Shown here in pieces: positions 26,689 to 39,397 of a DNA stretch of 64,000 nt. The first letter of the stretch is position 1; every line of letters starts with the position of its first letter. The DNA is from Pseudomonas mendocina (GTDB lineage Bacteria > Pseudomonadota > Gammaproteobacteria > Pseudomonadales > Pseudomonadaceae): positions 1,488,001 through 1,552,000 of the forward strand of contig NZ_LR134290.1 in the NCBI RefSeq assembly GCF_900636545.1. The letters run 5' to 3'. The translations under genes were made by a program, and so were the position numbers. The notes under the pieces were generated by a model. It was given only the letters and a program-made list of their open reading frames with translations. It was not told the origin of the DNA and ran no database searches.

Positions 26689-27813
26689 TCAGCCGCGGTA
26701 GTAGCGCTGCGGCACGAATGGGGTCTTGGCCACTTTCATCGGCACGCGCTTGCCGCGCACCACGGCCCAGACGTCGCTGTCGATGGCGGTGTGGCTGGCA
26801 TTGACGTAGCCCATCGCGACCGGTGCACCGAGAGTCGGACCGAAGCCGCCGCTGCTTACCTGACCGATCACGGTGCCGTCGGCATCGACGATTTCCGCAC
26901 CTTCGCGCACCGGCACGCGTTCCTGCGGCAGCAGGCCGACACGTTTGCGCGCTACACCTTTCTGCTGTTGCTCGAATACGCGCTCGGCGCCCGGGAAGTT
27001 GCCGGCACGCTCGCCGTCAGCGCGGCGCACCTTGGAAATCGCCCACAGCAGGCTGGCTTCGATCGGCGTGGTGGCGCTGCTCATGTCATGGCCGTACAGG
27101 CACAGGCCGGCTTCCAGGCGCAGCGAGTCACGGGCGCCCAGGCCGATAGCCTCGACTCCGGCCTCGGCCAGCAGGCTGCGCGCCAGGGCTTCGGCTTGAT
27201 CGGCGGCGACGGAAATCTCGAAACCGTCTTCGCCGGTGTAGCCGCTGCGGCTGACGATGCACTCGCTGCCCAGCAGGCGCACGCGGGCGACCTGCATGAA
27301 GGTCATCTTGCTCACTTCAGGGGCCAGGCGGGCCAGCACGTCGACCGCTTTCGGGCCTTGCAGGGCGAGCAGGGCGCGCTCTTCGAACAGGCACTCGATC
27401 TGGCACTGCTCGCCGATGTGCTTCTTCAGGTGCGCCAGATCCTGATCCTTGCAGGCGGCGTTGACCACCACGTACAGGGTGTCGTCGCCCAGGTTGGCGA
27501 CCATCAGATCGTCGAGGATGCCGCCCTGGGCATCGGTGAACATGGCGTAGCGCTGCATGCCCACCGGCAGGTCGATGATGTCCACCGGCACCAGGGTTTC
27601 CAGAGCGCGCGCGGCGTGCTCGCCACGCAGCAGGATCTGGCCCATGTGCGAGACGTCGAACAGGCCGGCGGCGTCGCGGGTGTGCAGGTGCTCCTTCATC
27701 ACGCCCAGCGGGTACTGCACGGGCATGTCATAGCCGGCGAAAGGCACCATGCGCGCGCCGAGTTCGAGGTGCAGGGCGTGCAGTGGAGTCTTGGCGAGAG
27801 TTTCAGTGGTCAT
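26689..27813 (-). CDS. gcvT: Glycine cleavage T protein (aminomethyltransferase)
   Basis: This is a 374-residue protein with the GcvT fold. Marks include FDVSHMGQI near residue 55, RSGYTGEDGFEI, and LGARDSLRLEAGLCLYGHD. It takes the methylamine group from lipoyl-GcvH, releases ammonia and makes 5,10-methylene-THF. Last gene of the leftward gcvH-gcvP-glyA-gcvT unit, 69 bases after glyA. In P. aeruginosa a serine dehydratase gene sits between glyA2 and gcvT2; it is absent here. Confidence 0.96.
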   Translation of the reverse strand: MTTETLAKTPLHALHLELGARMVPFAGYDMPVQYPLGVMKEHLHTRDAAGLFDVSHMGQILLRGEHAARALETLVPVDIIDLPVGMQRYAMFTDAQGGILDDLMVANLGDDTLYVVVNAACKDQDLAHLKKHIGEQCQIECLFEERALLALQGPKAVDVLARLAPEVSKMTFMQVARVRLLGSECIVSRSGYTGEDGFEISVAADQAEALARSLLAEAGVEAIGLGARDSLRLEAGLCLYGHDMSSATTPIEASLLWAISKVRRADGERAGNFPGAERVFEQQQKGVARKRVGLLPQERVPVREGAEIVDADGTVIGQVSSGGFGPTLGAPVAMGYVNASHTAIDSDVWAVVRGKRVPMKVAKTPFVPQRYYRG

Positions 27814-27882
27814 GTCGATTTCCTGTTGGGTGCGTCGCGCGCACCGGTTGGGGCCGCCGTGCGGCCCGTGGTCAGTCGGGTA

Positions 27883-29136
<1,254 letters not shown>

Positions 29137-29227
29137 GGTGAGGCCCTCTTTATCGTTTTTCTCGGGATGAAAAAGGCCCGCCCCGGTAAGGGGAGCCGAA
29201 AGAAACTGGATGAAGCGAAGAACGGTT

Positions 29228-29322
29228 CCCTCTCCCCTTGGGGAGAGGGCTAGGGAGAGGGGGCTGCGTAGACAACCGCTTTACCCTCTCCCCCGGCCCC
29301 TCTTCCGCAAGCGGGAGAGGGG
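29228..29322. repeat. BIME-type repeat, CCCTCTCCC family (copy A)
   Basis: Two hairpins of CCCTCTCC-GGGAGAGGG type are joined by a GGGAGAGGGGGCT spacer, between gcvP and glyA. The same two-hairpin unit is found at 56510-56600 and, inside a coding region, at 53976-54070. It may alter the relative levels of gcvP and glyA. Confidence 0.85.
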
Positions 29323-29329
29323 CGGTTCA

Positions 29330-32182
<2,853 letters not shown>

Positions 32183-32191
32183 GGCGGTCAC

Positions 32192-32575
32192 TCAGGCGTC
32201 GGCGTTGGCGTTCAACAGACGATCATAGCCGGCCTTGTCCAGCAGGTCGGCCAGCACGGCGTTGTCGGCCAGGCGCATGCGGAAGAACCAGGCCTTGTCC
32301 AGCGGCGATTCGTTGACCAGCTCCGGGCTGCCTTCCAAGTCAGCGTTGACCTCGACGATCTCGCCGTCCAGCGGCATGACGATATTGCTGGCGGCCTTGA
32401 CCGACTCCAGTACGGCCACTTCCTCGCCCTGGGTGTAGGACTTGGCTTCCGGCAGTTGCACATAAACCACATCGCCGAGCGCGTCCTGGGCGTAATGGGT
32501 GATGCCGACGGTAACCAGACCATCGTTGTCCAGACGCAGCCATTCGTGATCGGCGGTGAAACGCAACTCGCTCAT
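32192..32575 (-). CDS. gcvH: Glycine cleavage H protein
   Basis: This is a 127-residue lipoyl-carrier protein. Lipoate attaches to K60 in VAVLESVKAAS. HEWLRLDNDGLVTVGITHYAQDALGDVVYVQLP is a typical N-terminus. It shuttles the aminomethyl group between GcvP and GcvT. First gene of the operon, just downstream of a -24/-12 promoter. Confidence 0.97.
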   Translation of the reverse strand: MSELRFTADHEWLRLDNDGLVTVGITHYAQDALGDVVYVQLPEAKSYTQGEEVAVLESVKAASNIVMPLDGEIVEVNADLEGSPELVNESPLDKAWFFRMRLADNAVLADLLDKAGYDRLLNANADA

Positions 32576-32633
32576 GTCAACTCCTCAGAGGTAAAGGTGT
32601 CCGCTTCTAGGTGGCGGGCAGGTAGAGAGATGA

Positions 32634-32650
32634 TTGCAATGTGAGTGCCA
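32634..32650 (-). promoter_or_regulatory. Sigma-54 (-24/-12) promoter of gcvH
   Basis: Read on the minus strand, TGGCAC-TCACA-TTGCAA is an excellent match to the sigma-54 consensus TGGCAC-N5-TTGCA. It lies about 60 bases before the gcvH start. The nearby gcsR-type activator carries the GAFTGA loop needed at such promoters. Confidence 0.88.
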
Positions 32651-32713
32651 ATGATAAAAATATCAATAAAATCAATAACTTAAATATATTTTCGATATTC
32701 TCTAACAGTGGGG

Positions 32714-32731
32714 TGGAACGATATCGCTACG
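32714..32731 (-). promoter_or_regulatory. GcsR-like activator site 1
   Basis: On the minus strand CGTAGCG-ATAT-CGTTCCA closely fits the inverted-repeat pattern TGTAACG-N4-CGTTCCG that I recall for GcsR sites in P. aeruginosa. It lies some 65-80 bases upstream of the sigma-54 promoter, a normal distance for an enhancer site. Confidence 0.65.
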
Positions 32732-32813
32732 AAACCGTACGTCGCAAATGGAAAAGTTTGCGTCGCACGAGTCGTGACGCGGCTTCCAGGTGGATGTTGC
32801 CTAATCGTTACGG

Positions 32814-32831
32814 TGGATCGATATCGATACG
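32814..32831 (-). promoter_or_regulatory. GcsR-like activator site 2
   Basis: CGTATCG-ATAT-CGATCCA on the minus strand is a second, weaker copy exactly 100 bases from site 1. A CGTAACG half-site lies next to it at 32806-32812. The sites are also within 100 bases of the sodC start on the other strand. Confidence 0.5.
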
Positions 32832-32906
32832 GCATGTGGCTGGAACCGCTCGGAGGATCGAGGGTCGGTAACTGGGAGGCTTCATCGACAAGGAGATAGA
32901 TCGATC

Positions 32907-33458
32907 ATGAAATCCCTGATTCCACTAGCATTCGCACTACTTGGTACCACCAGCCTGCAGGCCAGCGAGACCGTTACGGTGACGCTCGAGCAGGCCACCG
33001 AGAAAGGCACTGGTGCATCTGTCGGCACCGTGACCATTAGCCAGTCACCTTACGGGCTGGTGTTTACCCCTGATCTGCAGGGGCTGGAGCCTGGCGTCCA
33101 CGGTTTCCACGTGCACACCGAGGCCAACTGCAATGCCGCGCAGGTGGATGGCAAGATGACGCCCGCTGGTGCCGCAGGTGGCCACTGGGACCCGCAGAAC
33201 GCCGGCCGCCACGGTTTCCCCTGGGAAGACGATGCCCATCTCGGCGACCTGCCGGCTTTGCTCGTCACCGAGGATGGCAACGCCAGCCAGCCGGTGCTGG
33301 CGCCGCGACTCAAGCGTCTGGAGGACCTGCATAACCGCTCGCTGATGATTCATGCCGGTGGCGACAATCATGCCGATCATCCGCAACCTCTGGGCGGCGG
33401 CGGTGCGCGCGTGGCCTGCGGGGTGATCAAGGTGCCGACCAGCACCACGCCGATTTGA
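32907..33458 (+). CDS. sodC: Periplasmic Cu,Zn superoxide dismutase
   Basis: This is a 183-residue precursor with a signal peptide ending near SLQAS. Copper and zinc ligands are in [27 protein letters not shown] and the C-terminal [17 protein letters not shown] is the second signature, with a likely disulfide between its cysteine and the one in TEANC. It dismutates superoxide in the periplasm. The start follows AAGGAG. It sits between the gcv operon and gcsR, transcribed opposite to both. Confidence 0.95.
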   Translation: MKSLIPLAFALLGTTSLQASETVTVTLEQATEKGTGASVGTVTISQSPYGLVFTPDLQGLEPGVHGFHVHTEANCNAAQVDGKMTPAGAAGGHWDPQNAGRHGFPWEDDAHLGDLPALLVTEDGNASQPVLAPRLKRLEDLHNRSLMIHAGGDNHADHPQPLGGGGARVACGVIKVPTSTTPI

Positions 33459-33473
33459 CTCAATGCCGAGAGC

Positions 33474-33643
33474 CGTAGGGTGGTTTAGCGGCGCCAATAG
33501 GTGAGCTCTCAGGCACTGCGGTCGTGGTGCGCCGCGTAACCCACCAGGCGGTCTTCCGCGTTGTGCCGATGGTGGGTTACTGCGCATCTGAACCGGAGGG
33601 GCAATCAATATCTAGAAAGGCGCCTAACCCACCCTACTGCAGG
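33474..33643. repeat. 170-bp palindromic repeat element
   Basis: The outer arms (GTAGGGTGG...GGCGCC at the left, GGCGCCTAACCCACCCTAC at the right) are inverted. Inside them a second inverted pair GTAACCCACC/GGTGGGTTAC flanks a short centre. The nested symmetry and lack of coding potential suggest a MITE-like or large REP-type element between sodC and gcsR. Confidence 0.65.
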
Positions 33644-33651
33644 TGATTGCC

Positions 33652-35172
33652 TTACTGCTTGCCTGGTATCCCGTATTTGCGCAGGCGTTTGGCGATGGCG
33701 GTGTGCGAGGTGCCCAGGCGCGCGGCCAGTTGGCGGCTGGAAGGGTGGCTGTCGTAGAGCTTTTCCAGCAGCGCCTTCTCGTATTCGTCCATGGCCTGTT
33801 CCAGGCTGGCGACTTCCCCTTCCACCCTTGGCGCCACTTCGGTGCCGGCGATATCCAGGTCGTCCATCTCCACCCAGTTGCTGTCGCAGATGGCAGCTGC
33901 GCGGAAGATCACGTTCTGCAACTGGCGCACGTTGCCTGGCCAGCGACCGGCCAACAGGGCTGGAAAGGTGGTCGGCGCTAGGCGGCAGGGCAGGCGCTGG
34001 ATCTGCGCACAGGCCTGGGCCATGAAGTGCTGGGCCAGCAGCAGGATGTCCTGGCCGCGCTCGCGCAGCGGCGGTACTTCCAGATTGAGCACGTTGAGGC
34101 GGTAGAACAGATCCTCGCGGAAGCTGCCTTCGGCCACCATCTTTTCCAGGTCGCGGTGAGTGGCGCTGAGGATGCGCACATCCACCTTCACCTCGCGGTC
34201 GCCACCGACGCGGCGGAAGCTGCCATCGCTGAGAAAACGCAGCAGCTTGGCCTGTAGGTAGGGCGACATCTCGCCGATCTCGTCGAGAAACACCGTGCCC
34301 TGGTTGGCCAACTCCAGCAGCCCCGGCTTGCCGCCGCGCTGGGCGCCGGTAAAGGCGCCGGGGGCGTAGCCGAACAGCTCGCTCTCGGCCAGGTTCTCCG
34401 GCAGGGCCGCGCAGTTCAGGGCGAGGAAGGGGGCGGTGCGACGCACGCTGACGGTATGACAGGCGCGTGCCACCAGCTCCTTGCCGGTACCGGTTTCGCC
34501 ATGAATCAGCAACGGCGCATCGAGCGATGCCACGCGCAGGGCGCGGGCCTTGAGGGCACGAATCGGAGCGGACTCGCCGAGCAGCGAGTCGAAGCCCTCG
34601 GCGTGATCATGATGCAACGCGGCCAGGCGCTGGCCCATGCGGCTCGGGGCGTAGAGGGTGAGCAGGCCGCCGGTCAGGCGCCCGTCTTCGGTGATCGGCT
34701 GGGCGTCGAGCAGCAGTGGCTGGCCGGCGAAGTTCACTTCGCGTAGCGGCTGATGGAAACCGGCGGCGAGCAGCGAGCGTTGCAGCGCGTCGTCGGAGAA
34801 TAGCGCGGCGATGCTCAGCCCCTCGGGCGGGCGCTCGCAGATGTCGATCAATGCGGGGTTGGCCAGCAGCACGGTGGCGCGATCATCCACCGCCAGCACT
34901 GGATCGGGCATGGCCGCGAGCAGCGCATCGAGCTGCAGGCGGCGGCGCTGGCCGGGCAGAATGTCCACCACCTCGACGCTCTGCACACCGTGCACCTGCA
35001 GCAGCGCGCCGCGCAGCTCTTCGAGTACCTCGGCGCTCAGGGTCGGCGCGTCGATATAGACGTTTGGCGGTACCATCTCCACCGCATCGAGGTTCAGATT
35101 ACGTCCGCCAAGCAGCGCCAGGACTTCCTGGGTGATGCCGACGCGGTCGATGAAGCTGACGTGGATGCGCAT
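33652..35172 (-). CDS. gcsR: TyrR-like sigma-54 activator GcsR
   Basis: This is a 506-residue enhancer-binding protein. An N-terminal ACT domain (MRIHVSFIDRVGITQEVLALL, 1-75) is followed by a PAS-like region (80-190). The AAA+ core has Walker A GETGTGKE, the sigma-54 loop GAFTGA, VFLDEIGEM and GRWPGNVRQLQN. A TyrR-type helix-turn-helix ends it (SSRQLAARLGTSHTAIAKRLRKYGI). In P. aeruginosa GcsR senses glycine and activates gcvH2-gcvP2-glyA2-sdaA-gcvT2. Here the gcv operon with a -24/-12 promoter and matching sites lies just beyond sodC, so the assignment is strong. Confidence 0.92.
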   Translation of the reverse strand: MRIHVSFIDRVGITQEVLALLGGRNLNLDAVEMVPPNVYIDAPTLSAEVLEELRGALLQVHGVQSVEVVDILPGQRRRLQLDALLAAMPDPVLAVDDRATVLLANPALIDICERPPEGLSIAALFSDDALQRSLLAAGFHQPLREVNFAGQPLLLDAQPITEDGRLTGGLLTLYAPSRMGQRLAALHHDHAEGFDSLLGESAPIRALKARALRVASLDAPLLIHGETGTGKELVARACHTVSVRRTAPFLALNCAALPENLAESELFGYAPGAFTGAQRGGKPGLLELANQGTVFLDEIGEMSPYLQAKLLRFLSDGSFRRVGGDREVKVDVRILSATHRDLEKMVAEGSFREDLFYRLNVLNLEVPPLRERGQDILLLAQHFMAQACAQIQRLPCRLAPTTFPALLAGRWPGNVRQLQNVIFRAAAICDSNWVEMDDLDIAGTEVAPRVEGEVASLEQAMDEYEKALLEKLYDSHPSSRQLAARLGTSHTAIAKRLRKYGIPGKQ

Positions 35173-35245
35173 AGATGAAGGTCGAAATGGGCGAACAGGC
35201 CGCGATTATGCCTGCTCTGCCGCGCATGAGGAAAAGGGCAACAGC

Positions 35246-35443
35246 GTGAGTACAAAAAAATCGAGCCGCGCCGATTATCACCGTGAGCACCAGGCCCGCG
35301 CCGAAGCTGAGGCCCAGCGCCTGTTGGCGCGCAAGGCCGAGCTGCAGGGGCGCTGGCTACCCTGGGTAGCGCAGGAGTTGTACCAGCTCAGCCCGCCGGA
35401 GTTCGCCAACATGGTGCGGCGCGAGTTGCAGCGTCTTGCGTAG
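35246..35443 (+). CDS. Small conserved-looking protein
   Basis: This is a 65-residue protein from a GTG start after an AAGGG stretch. It is strongly basic and charged at the N-terminus (STKKSSRADYHREHQARAEAEAQRLLARKAELQ, likely one long helix) and ends with LSPPEFANMVRRELQRLA. It diverges from gcsR, about 75 bases away. I do not recognise a function. Confidence 0.6.
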   Translation: MSTKKSSRADYHREHQARAEAEAQRLLARKAELQGRWLPWVAQELYQLSPPEFANMVRRELQRLA

Positions 35444-35460
35444 TCCACAGGTGTAGGTGT

Positions 35461-35481
35461 GTAGGAGCGGCTTCAGCCGCG
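35461..35481. repeat. Single REP-type palindrome
   Basis: GTAGGAGCGGCTTCAGCCGCGA, shown here by its core, is a short imperfect palindrome just past the small gene. It belongs to the same family as 26480-26554 and 52472-52494. Confidence 0.75.
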
Positions 35482-35487
35482 ATGCCT

Positions 35488-36486
35488 TCAGGGCGTCAGC
35501 GTGAACCAGTCGATCACGCCGACGTCCTCATTGTCATGAACGCCCAACACCTCGCCGGCTGCGTTCTGCTCCACCGACATGTTCGGCTCGAGCAATTGGC
35601 CGTCGCGTCGGTCTTTTGCAGGCGAGTCATCGTACGGGCTGAACAGCAGATTGCCGCGGTAAGCGCGTACCCGTGTGTCAGCCGGGTAATGCATCGGCCC
35701 AAGTTCGAGTGGTTCGACCAACAGGCCGTTCCAGCCTTGCAGCGCGCCGTAGGGACCGTCGAGCCAGATGTTCCAGACCCATAAGTAGAGCCCTTGGAGG
35801 TGAACCGGCGCGTGGCCGGGCGCCAGCTGCCAGCGCCCTTTCTCCAGTGCCTGTAAGGTGATCGCTTGCGGCCAGACGACGCCCGCCACCTCGCTGCCTG
35901 CTGCCAGGGTGCAGCTATCCAGTTGCCAGTCTGCCGGTTTGAAGCGGGCGCCGAGCGGATAGCTGAAGGTGACATCCTCCGTCGCCGAGCACAGCCAACC
36001 GTCGAGCCGCGCATCCTCTGCCAGACGCACCCTGGCGCGCATATCGTCCAGATGCAGACTGCTTACCGGCGCGCCGCGTACGTTACCAGGCTGCTTGGTG
36101 AACTCGGCGTGCTGCAGACTTTGCAACCCATGTGGGAGAGGTTCGCCTCTGAAGTCGTCGGCGGGCTTCAGGCGTGCCAGCTTCACCTGGGTTCCGGCGG
36201 GTAGCACCAGCTCGCCGAGTACCTGCTCGGACTCCAGACGCTGATCGAGTGCGCGCGCTTCATACGAACTCTGCACCTGCCAGATCAGTAGTTGCAGGGC
36301 TGGCAAACTGCCGACGAGGAAGAATAGGGCGAAAAACCCGAATCGCTTGCGCCTGGCCAGCATGAACGCTCTGGCGCGTGGGTGCAGACTGGCACCGAGC
36401 AGGCCCAGCAGGCCGGGCACGCAGATCATGGAAAACAGCAGGAGCAGCGCTCCAAGCAGCATGGCGGTGGGGTTTACGGGAATCAT
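35488..36486 (-). CDS. Membrane protein of unknown function
   Basis: This 332-residue protein has two membrane helices in the first 80 residues (LLGALLLLFSMICVPGLLGLLGA and FGFFALFFLVGSLPALQLLIW). A large presumed periplasmic part follows, which looks beta-rich (repeated LVLPAGTQVKLARL, VTFSYPLGARFKPADW, LQLAP-type strands). The start at 36486 was chosen to place the first helix near the N-terminus. I do not recognise the family; the soluble part may assemble sheets that sense or bind something at the membrane. Confidence 0.75.
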   Translation of the reverse strand: MIPVNPTAMLLGALLLLFSMICVPGLLGLLGASLHPRARAFMLARRKRFGFFALFFLVGSLPALQLLIWQVQSSYEARALDQRLESEQVLGELVLPAGTQVKLARLKPADDFRGEPLPHGLQSLQHAEFTKQPGNVRGAPVSSLHLDDMRARVRLAEDARLDGWLCSATEDVTFSYPLGARFKPADWQLDSCTLAAGSEVAGVVWPQAITLQALEKGRWQLAPGHAPVHLQGLYLWVWNIWLDGPYGALQGWNGLLVEPLELGPMHYPADTRVRAYRGNLLFSPYDDSPAKDRRDGQLLEPNMSVEQNAAGEVLGVHDNEDVGVIDWFTLTP

Positions 36487-36588
36487 GGCACATCCTTGTA
36501 GGCGCAATGTGCGGCAGCTTAAGAGCTGCTCGCCGCCGGATCAACGCGCATGCGTCGTGCGTAGCGGGCGCGATGCGTCAACTGGGTG

Positions 36589-37287
36589 TCATCCGCGCCG
36601 TGGCGCACAGCGGCTCATATCCACCTTGCCCACATAAGGGTTGCCCCAGCCCATCACACAGGCGACCTGCTGGTTGCGCTGCTGCTCCCAGACCCTAGGC
36701 GGGTAGGCCTTGCTCCAGGCTTCATAGAGTTGCCGATCCTGTTTCGACAGGCGCAGCTTGTAGCGGTCGGACATGTAGAAGTAGGTGCGCGCGATCATCC
36801 CGCGAATGGCCGGGCGCGGCATCACCTTGCGCGCCTTGAAGTCCACCACCGTCTCGCACCGCCCGTACTGATGTGGTTTCTGCGGGAGCCAGGCGAAGCT
36901 GTAGTTGCTGCGATCGCCGTTCACTTCGCCGATGCTCGGCACCAGGTTGTGCAGGTCGGCCTCGGCTTTGCGGAACTGCACGTCGTTGGCTGCGCAGTTC
37001 TTGCGGCCGCCTTTCTGCCAGCACTGGCGCTGATGACCGATCACCCAGGCCGGGACGATATGTTCCCACTCGATGCGCTGGGCGCGGTTGGCATTCTTGC
37101 GCGGCGTGTAGCCACAGGAACGCAGGTCGACCCGATTGCCGCTGTACTTGCAGCCGCAATAGAACTCTGTGGATTGCTGCGCATACAGCGGCCAGGCCAG
37201 GCGCTTGGCCTCGGCGAAAGTGGCGGGTGCGGCGTGCAGGGAAAGGGCTGTGAAACAGCAGAGCAGGGGCAGTAGACGTCGAATCAT
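36589..37287 (-). CDS. endA: Endonuclease I, secreted DNase
   Basis: This is a 232-residue precursor with a signal peptide (cut near LHAAPATF). The endonuclease I core is visible: RIEWEHIVPAWVIGHQRQCW with the metal-site histidine, NDVQFRKAEADLHNLVPSIGEVNGDRSNY and CETVVDFKARKVMPRPAIRGMIARTYFYM. Several cysteines suggest disulfides. It degrades DNA in the periplasm or outside. Confidence 0.92.
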   Translation of the reverse strand: MIRRLLPLLCCFTALSLHAAPATFAEAKRLAWPLYAQQSTEFYCGCKYSGNRVDLRSCGYTPRKNANRAQRIEWEHIVPAWVIGHQRQCWQKGGRKNCAANDVQFRKAEADLHNLVPSIGEVNGDRSNYSFAWLPQKPHQYGRCETVVDFKARKVMPRPAIRGMIARTYFYMSDRYKLRLSKQDRQLYEAWSKAYPPRVWEQQRNQQVACVMGWGNPYVGKVDMSRCAPRRG

Positions 37288-37368
37288 GGGGCGGCAGAGT
37301 AGCCGTCACCGCTGTCGATGTGAAGATGGAAAATTGATGTTTTTCAAAGGCTTATATGGTGGCAAAGC

Positions 37369-37390
37369 GCCCTTCTCTGGCGAGGAGGGC
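37369..37390 (-). terminator. Possible terminator after the symporter gene
   Basis: GCCCT and AGGGC arms face each other around a short loop about 10 bases after the symporter stop. The T run is weak (GCTTTG). Confidence 0.45.
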
Positions 37391-37398
37391 ACCACGCA

Positions 37399-38856
37399 TC
37401 AATTGTTGCTGGAGGCCGATGCGGTGATGGTCTGCACGCTGTAGCCACGGTCGCGGCTGAGCTGCGGCAGCAGCGAGCCAACCAACATCCCCAGCAGGCT
37501 GATCAACAGGCCTGCCAGCTGTGGTGGCCAGAAATCGGTTTCCTGATAGGTCAGCTCCAGAGCAATCCAGCTCGACAGACCCAGGATGATGGCCAGCAGC
37601 GCGCCCTGAGTGGTCGCACGCTTCCAGAACAGGCCGGCGAACAGCGGCACCACGGCAGCAACCAGCGTCACCTTGTAGGCGTTGCCGACCATCTCGTAGA
37701 TGCTCGCCGTGGAGTGCAGGGCGAATACCGAGGTCGCGACGGTCATCGCCACCACGCTGACGCGCATGGCCAGCAGGAACTGGCGGTCGCTCATCGCGGG
37801 CACGAAGTTCTTCAGGATGTTTTCGGTAAAGGTCACCGACGGTGCCAGCAACGTGCCCGAGGCGGTGGACATGATCGCCGACAGCAGCGCACCGAAGAAC
37901 ATCACCTGGGCGAAAAGTGGCGTGCGCTCCATGATCAGGTGCGGCAGGATCATTTGCGCGTCCTCGGCCAGCCACTTCTGCACCATGGCCGGGTCGATCA
38001 GCGAGGCCGCGTAGGTCAGGAAGATCGGCAGCATGCAGAACGACAGGTAGAACACCGCGCCGGCCATCGAGGCCCGAGCGGCGATGTTCTCGGTCTTGGC
38101 CGACATCACGCGGGCGTACACGTCCTGCTGCGGAATGGAACCGAGCATCAGCGTAACCGCCGCCGCGATGAAGGCAACGATATCCCGTGGTTCGAAGGCG
38201 TGCATGAAGGTGAATTTGCCCTCGGCGGCGGCGTGGCTGATCACCACATCGGCGCCGCCGGCCATGTCGCCGATCAGCCAGGTCAGGTACACCAAGCCGG
38301 CGACGATGATGATCATCTGCATGAAGTCGGTCAGCGCCACCGACCACATGCCGCCGAACAGGGTGTAGAGCAGGACGATGGCCGTGCCGATCAGCATGCC
38401 CTGGGTGGTGCTGATGGAACCGTCGGACAGCACGTTGAACACCACGCCCAGAGCGGTCAACTGCGCCGCCACCCAGCCCAGGTAGGAGCCGATGATCACC
38501 AGGCTGGTGAAGATCTCCACGTGCGGGCCGTAGCGCTTGCGAAAGAAGTCGCCAATGGTCAGCAGGTTCATGCGATACAGCGGGCGGGCGAAGATCAGGC
38601 CGACCAGCATCAGGCAGCCGAACGAGCCAAATGGGTCCTCGACGATACCGGCGAAGCCTTCTTCGATGAAGGTGGCGGGGATGCCCAGCAATGCTTCGGA
38701 GCCGAACCAGGTGGCGAACACCATGGCCGCTACCAGCGGGAAGGACATGCTCCTGCCGCCTGCAGCGAAATCCTTGGAATTTTTGACACGGGTGGATGCA
38801 TAGAAGCCGACACCGACGGTGAACAGCAGGTAGATCGCAACAAACCAGATCAGCAT
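37399..38856 (-). CDS. Sodium:solute symporter (SSS family)
   Basis: This is a 485-residue protein with about 13 membrane helices and SSS features: FYASTRVKNSKDFAAGGRSMSFPLVAAMVFATWFGSEALLG at the N-terminus, and SIPQQDVYARVMSAKTENIAARASMAGAVFYLSFCMLP later. It imports an organic solute with sodium; solute unknown (PutP/PanF-like group). The ATG at 38856 starts the first helix; upstream codons are not membrane-like. The 541-base region behind it carries palindromes. Confidence 0.88.
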   Translation of the reverse strand: MLIWFVAIYLLFTVGVGFYASTRVKNSKDFAAGGRSMSFPLVAAMVFATWFGSEALLGIPATFIEEGFAGIVEDPFGSFGCLMLVGLIFARPLYRMNLLTIGDFFRKRYGPHVEIFTSLVIIGSYLGWVAAQLTALGVVFNVLSDGSISTTQGMLIGTAIVLLYTLFGGMWSVALTDFMQMIIIVAGLVYLTWLIGDMAGGADVVISHAAAEGKFTFMHAFEPRDIVAFIAAAVTLMLGSIPQQDVYARVMSAKTENIAARASMAGAVFYLSFCMLPIFLTYAASLIDPAMVQKWLAEDAQMILPHLIMERTPLFAQVMFFGALLSAIMSTASGTLLAPSVTFTENILKNFVPAMSDRQFLLAMRVSVVAMTVATSVFALHSTASIYEMVGNAYKVTLVAAVVPLFAGLFWKRATTQGALLAIILGLSSWIALELTYQETDFWPPQLAGLLISLLGMLVGSLLPQLSRDRGYSVQTITASASSNN

Positions 38857-39397
38857 TGGATGAATACCAGTGGCTCGCCCGTCGTCCGGCGTGGGCGATG
38901 CCGCTATGCCGCCTGGACAGACAGAATTGTTGTTTTCATGGCGCGTCACGACTGGCGAGCGACGCCCCACAGGCATTCGCTTTGCCGGGTTCGTGGTCAT
39001 TTGCCGCAACGGGCGAGCAGTCTGCCAAAGCCGTAAAATATGTCAAACAGTTACGGCGTGAACCCCCTAAAAAACGACAAGCGATACGCTGGTTGGTTAT
39101 CAGGTGTCTGATAAGCAATGCGTTGTCGGAGGGCAGGAGAATCAAACGTTTCGGATATTTTACGGTTGAGCGGTGGCTTGATGGCCAGGTGGTGTCTGGT
39201 ACGAACAAGGGAGGCTTGACGAGAATCCGTTGCGAATTGGCGACGCCCAGCTCTTGCCCTGCATGCGCTATCCCTGGCCTTTGCCATGCTGGGTAGGGCG
39301 CTAGAGAGCGAATGGGCAGGCAGACTCACTGTATTTCTCTGCCCTTCCTAGAGGGAGGGCAGAGCGGGCAAGTGCCTGGAACCTTGAGTGACCCGCA
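38857..39397. promoter_or_regulatory. Control region behind the symporter gene, with palindromes
   Basis: No gene seen. TTATCAG-GTGT-CTGATAA (39097-39114) is a perfect 7-base inverted repeat. CCGTAAAATAT (39031-39041) and its exact complement at 39155-39165 flank it symmetrically. On the minus strand TTGACATATTTTACGG overlaps the first of these and could be a promoter. A long GC hairpin lies at 39338-39364 near the end of the DsbA-like gene. Confidence 0.5.

Noticed and set aside
32576-32906. Glycine riboswitch upstream of gcvH
   Set aside because: No tandem glycine-aptamer motifs are visible; a sigma-54 promoter and activator sites explain the region.
39051-39329. 92-residue minus-strand frame between the symporter and DsbA-like genes
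   Set aside because: Covers the palindromes of a control region and has no protein-like pattern.
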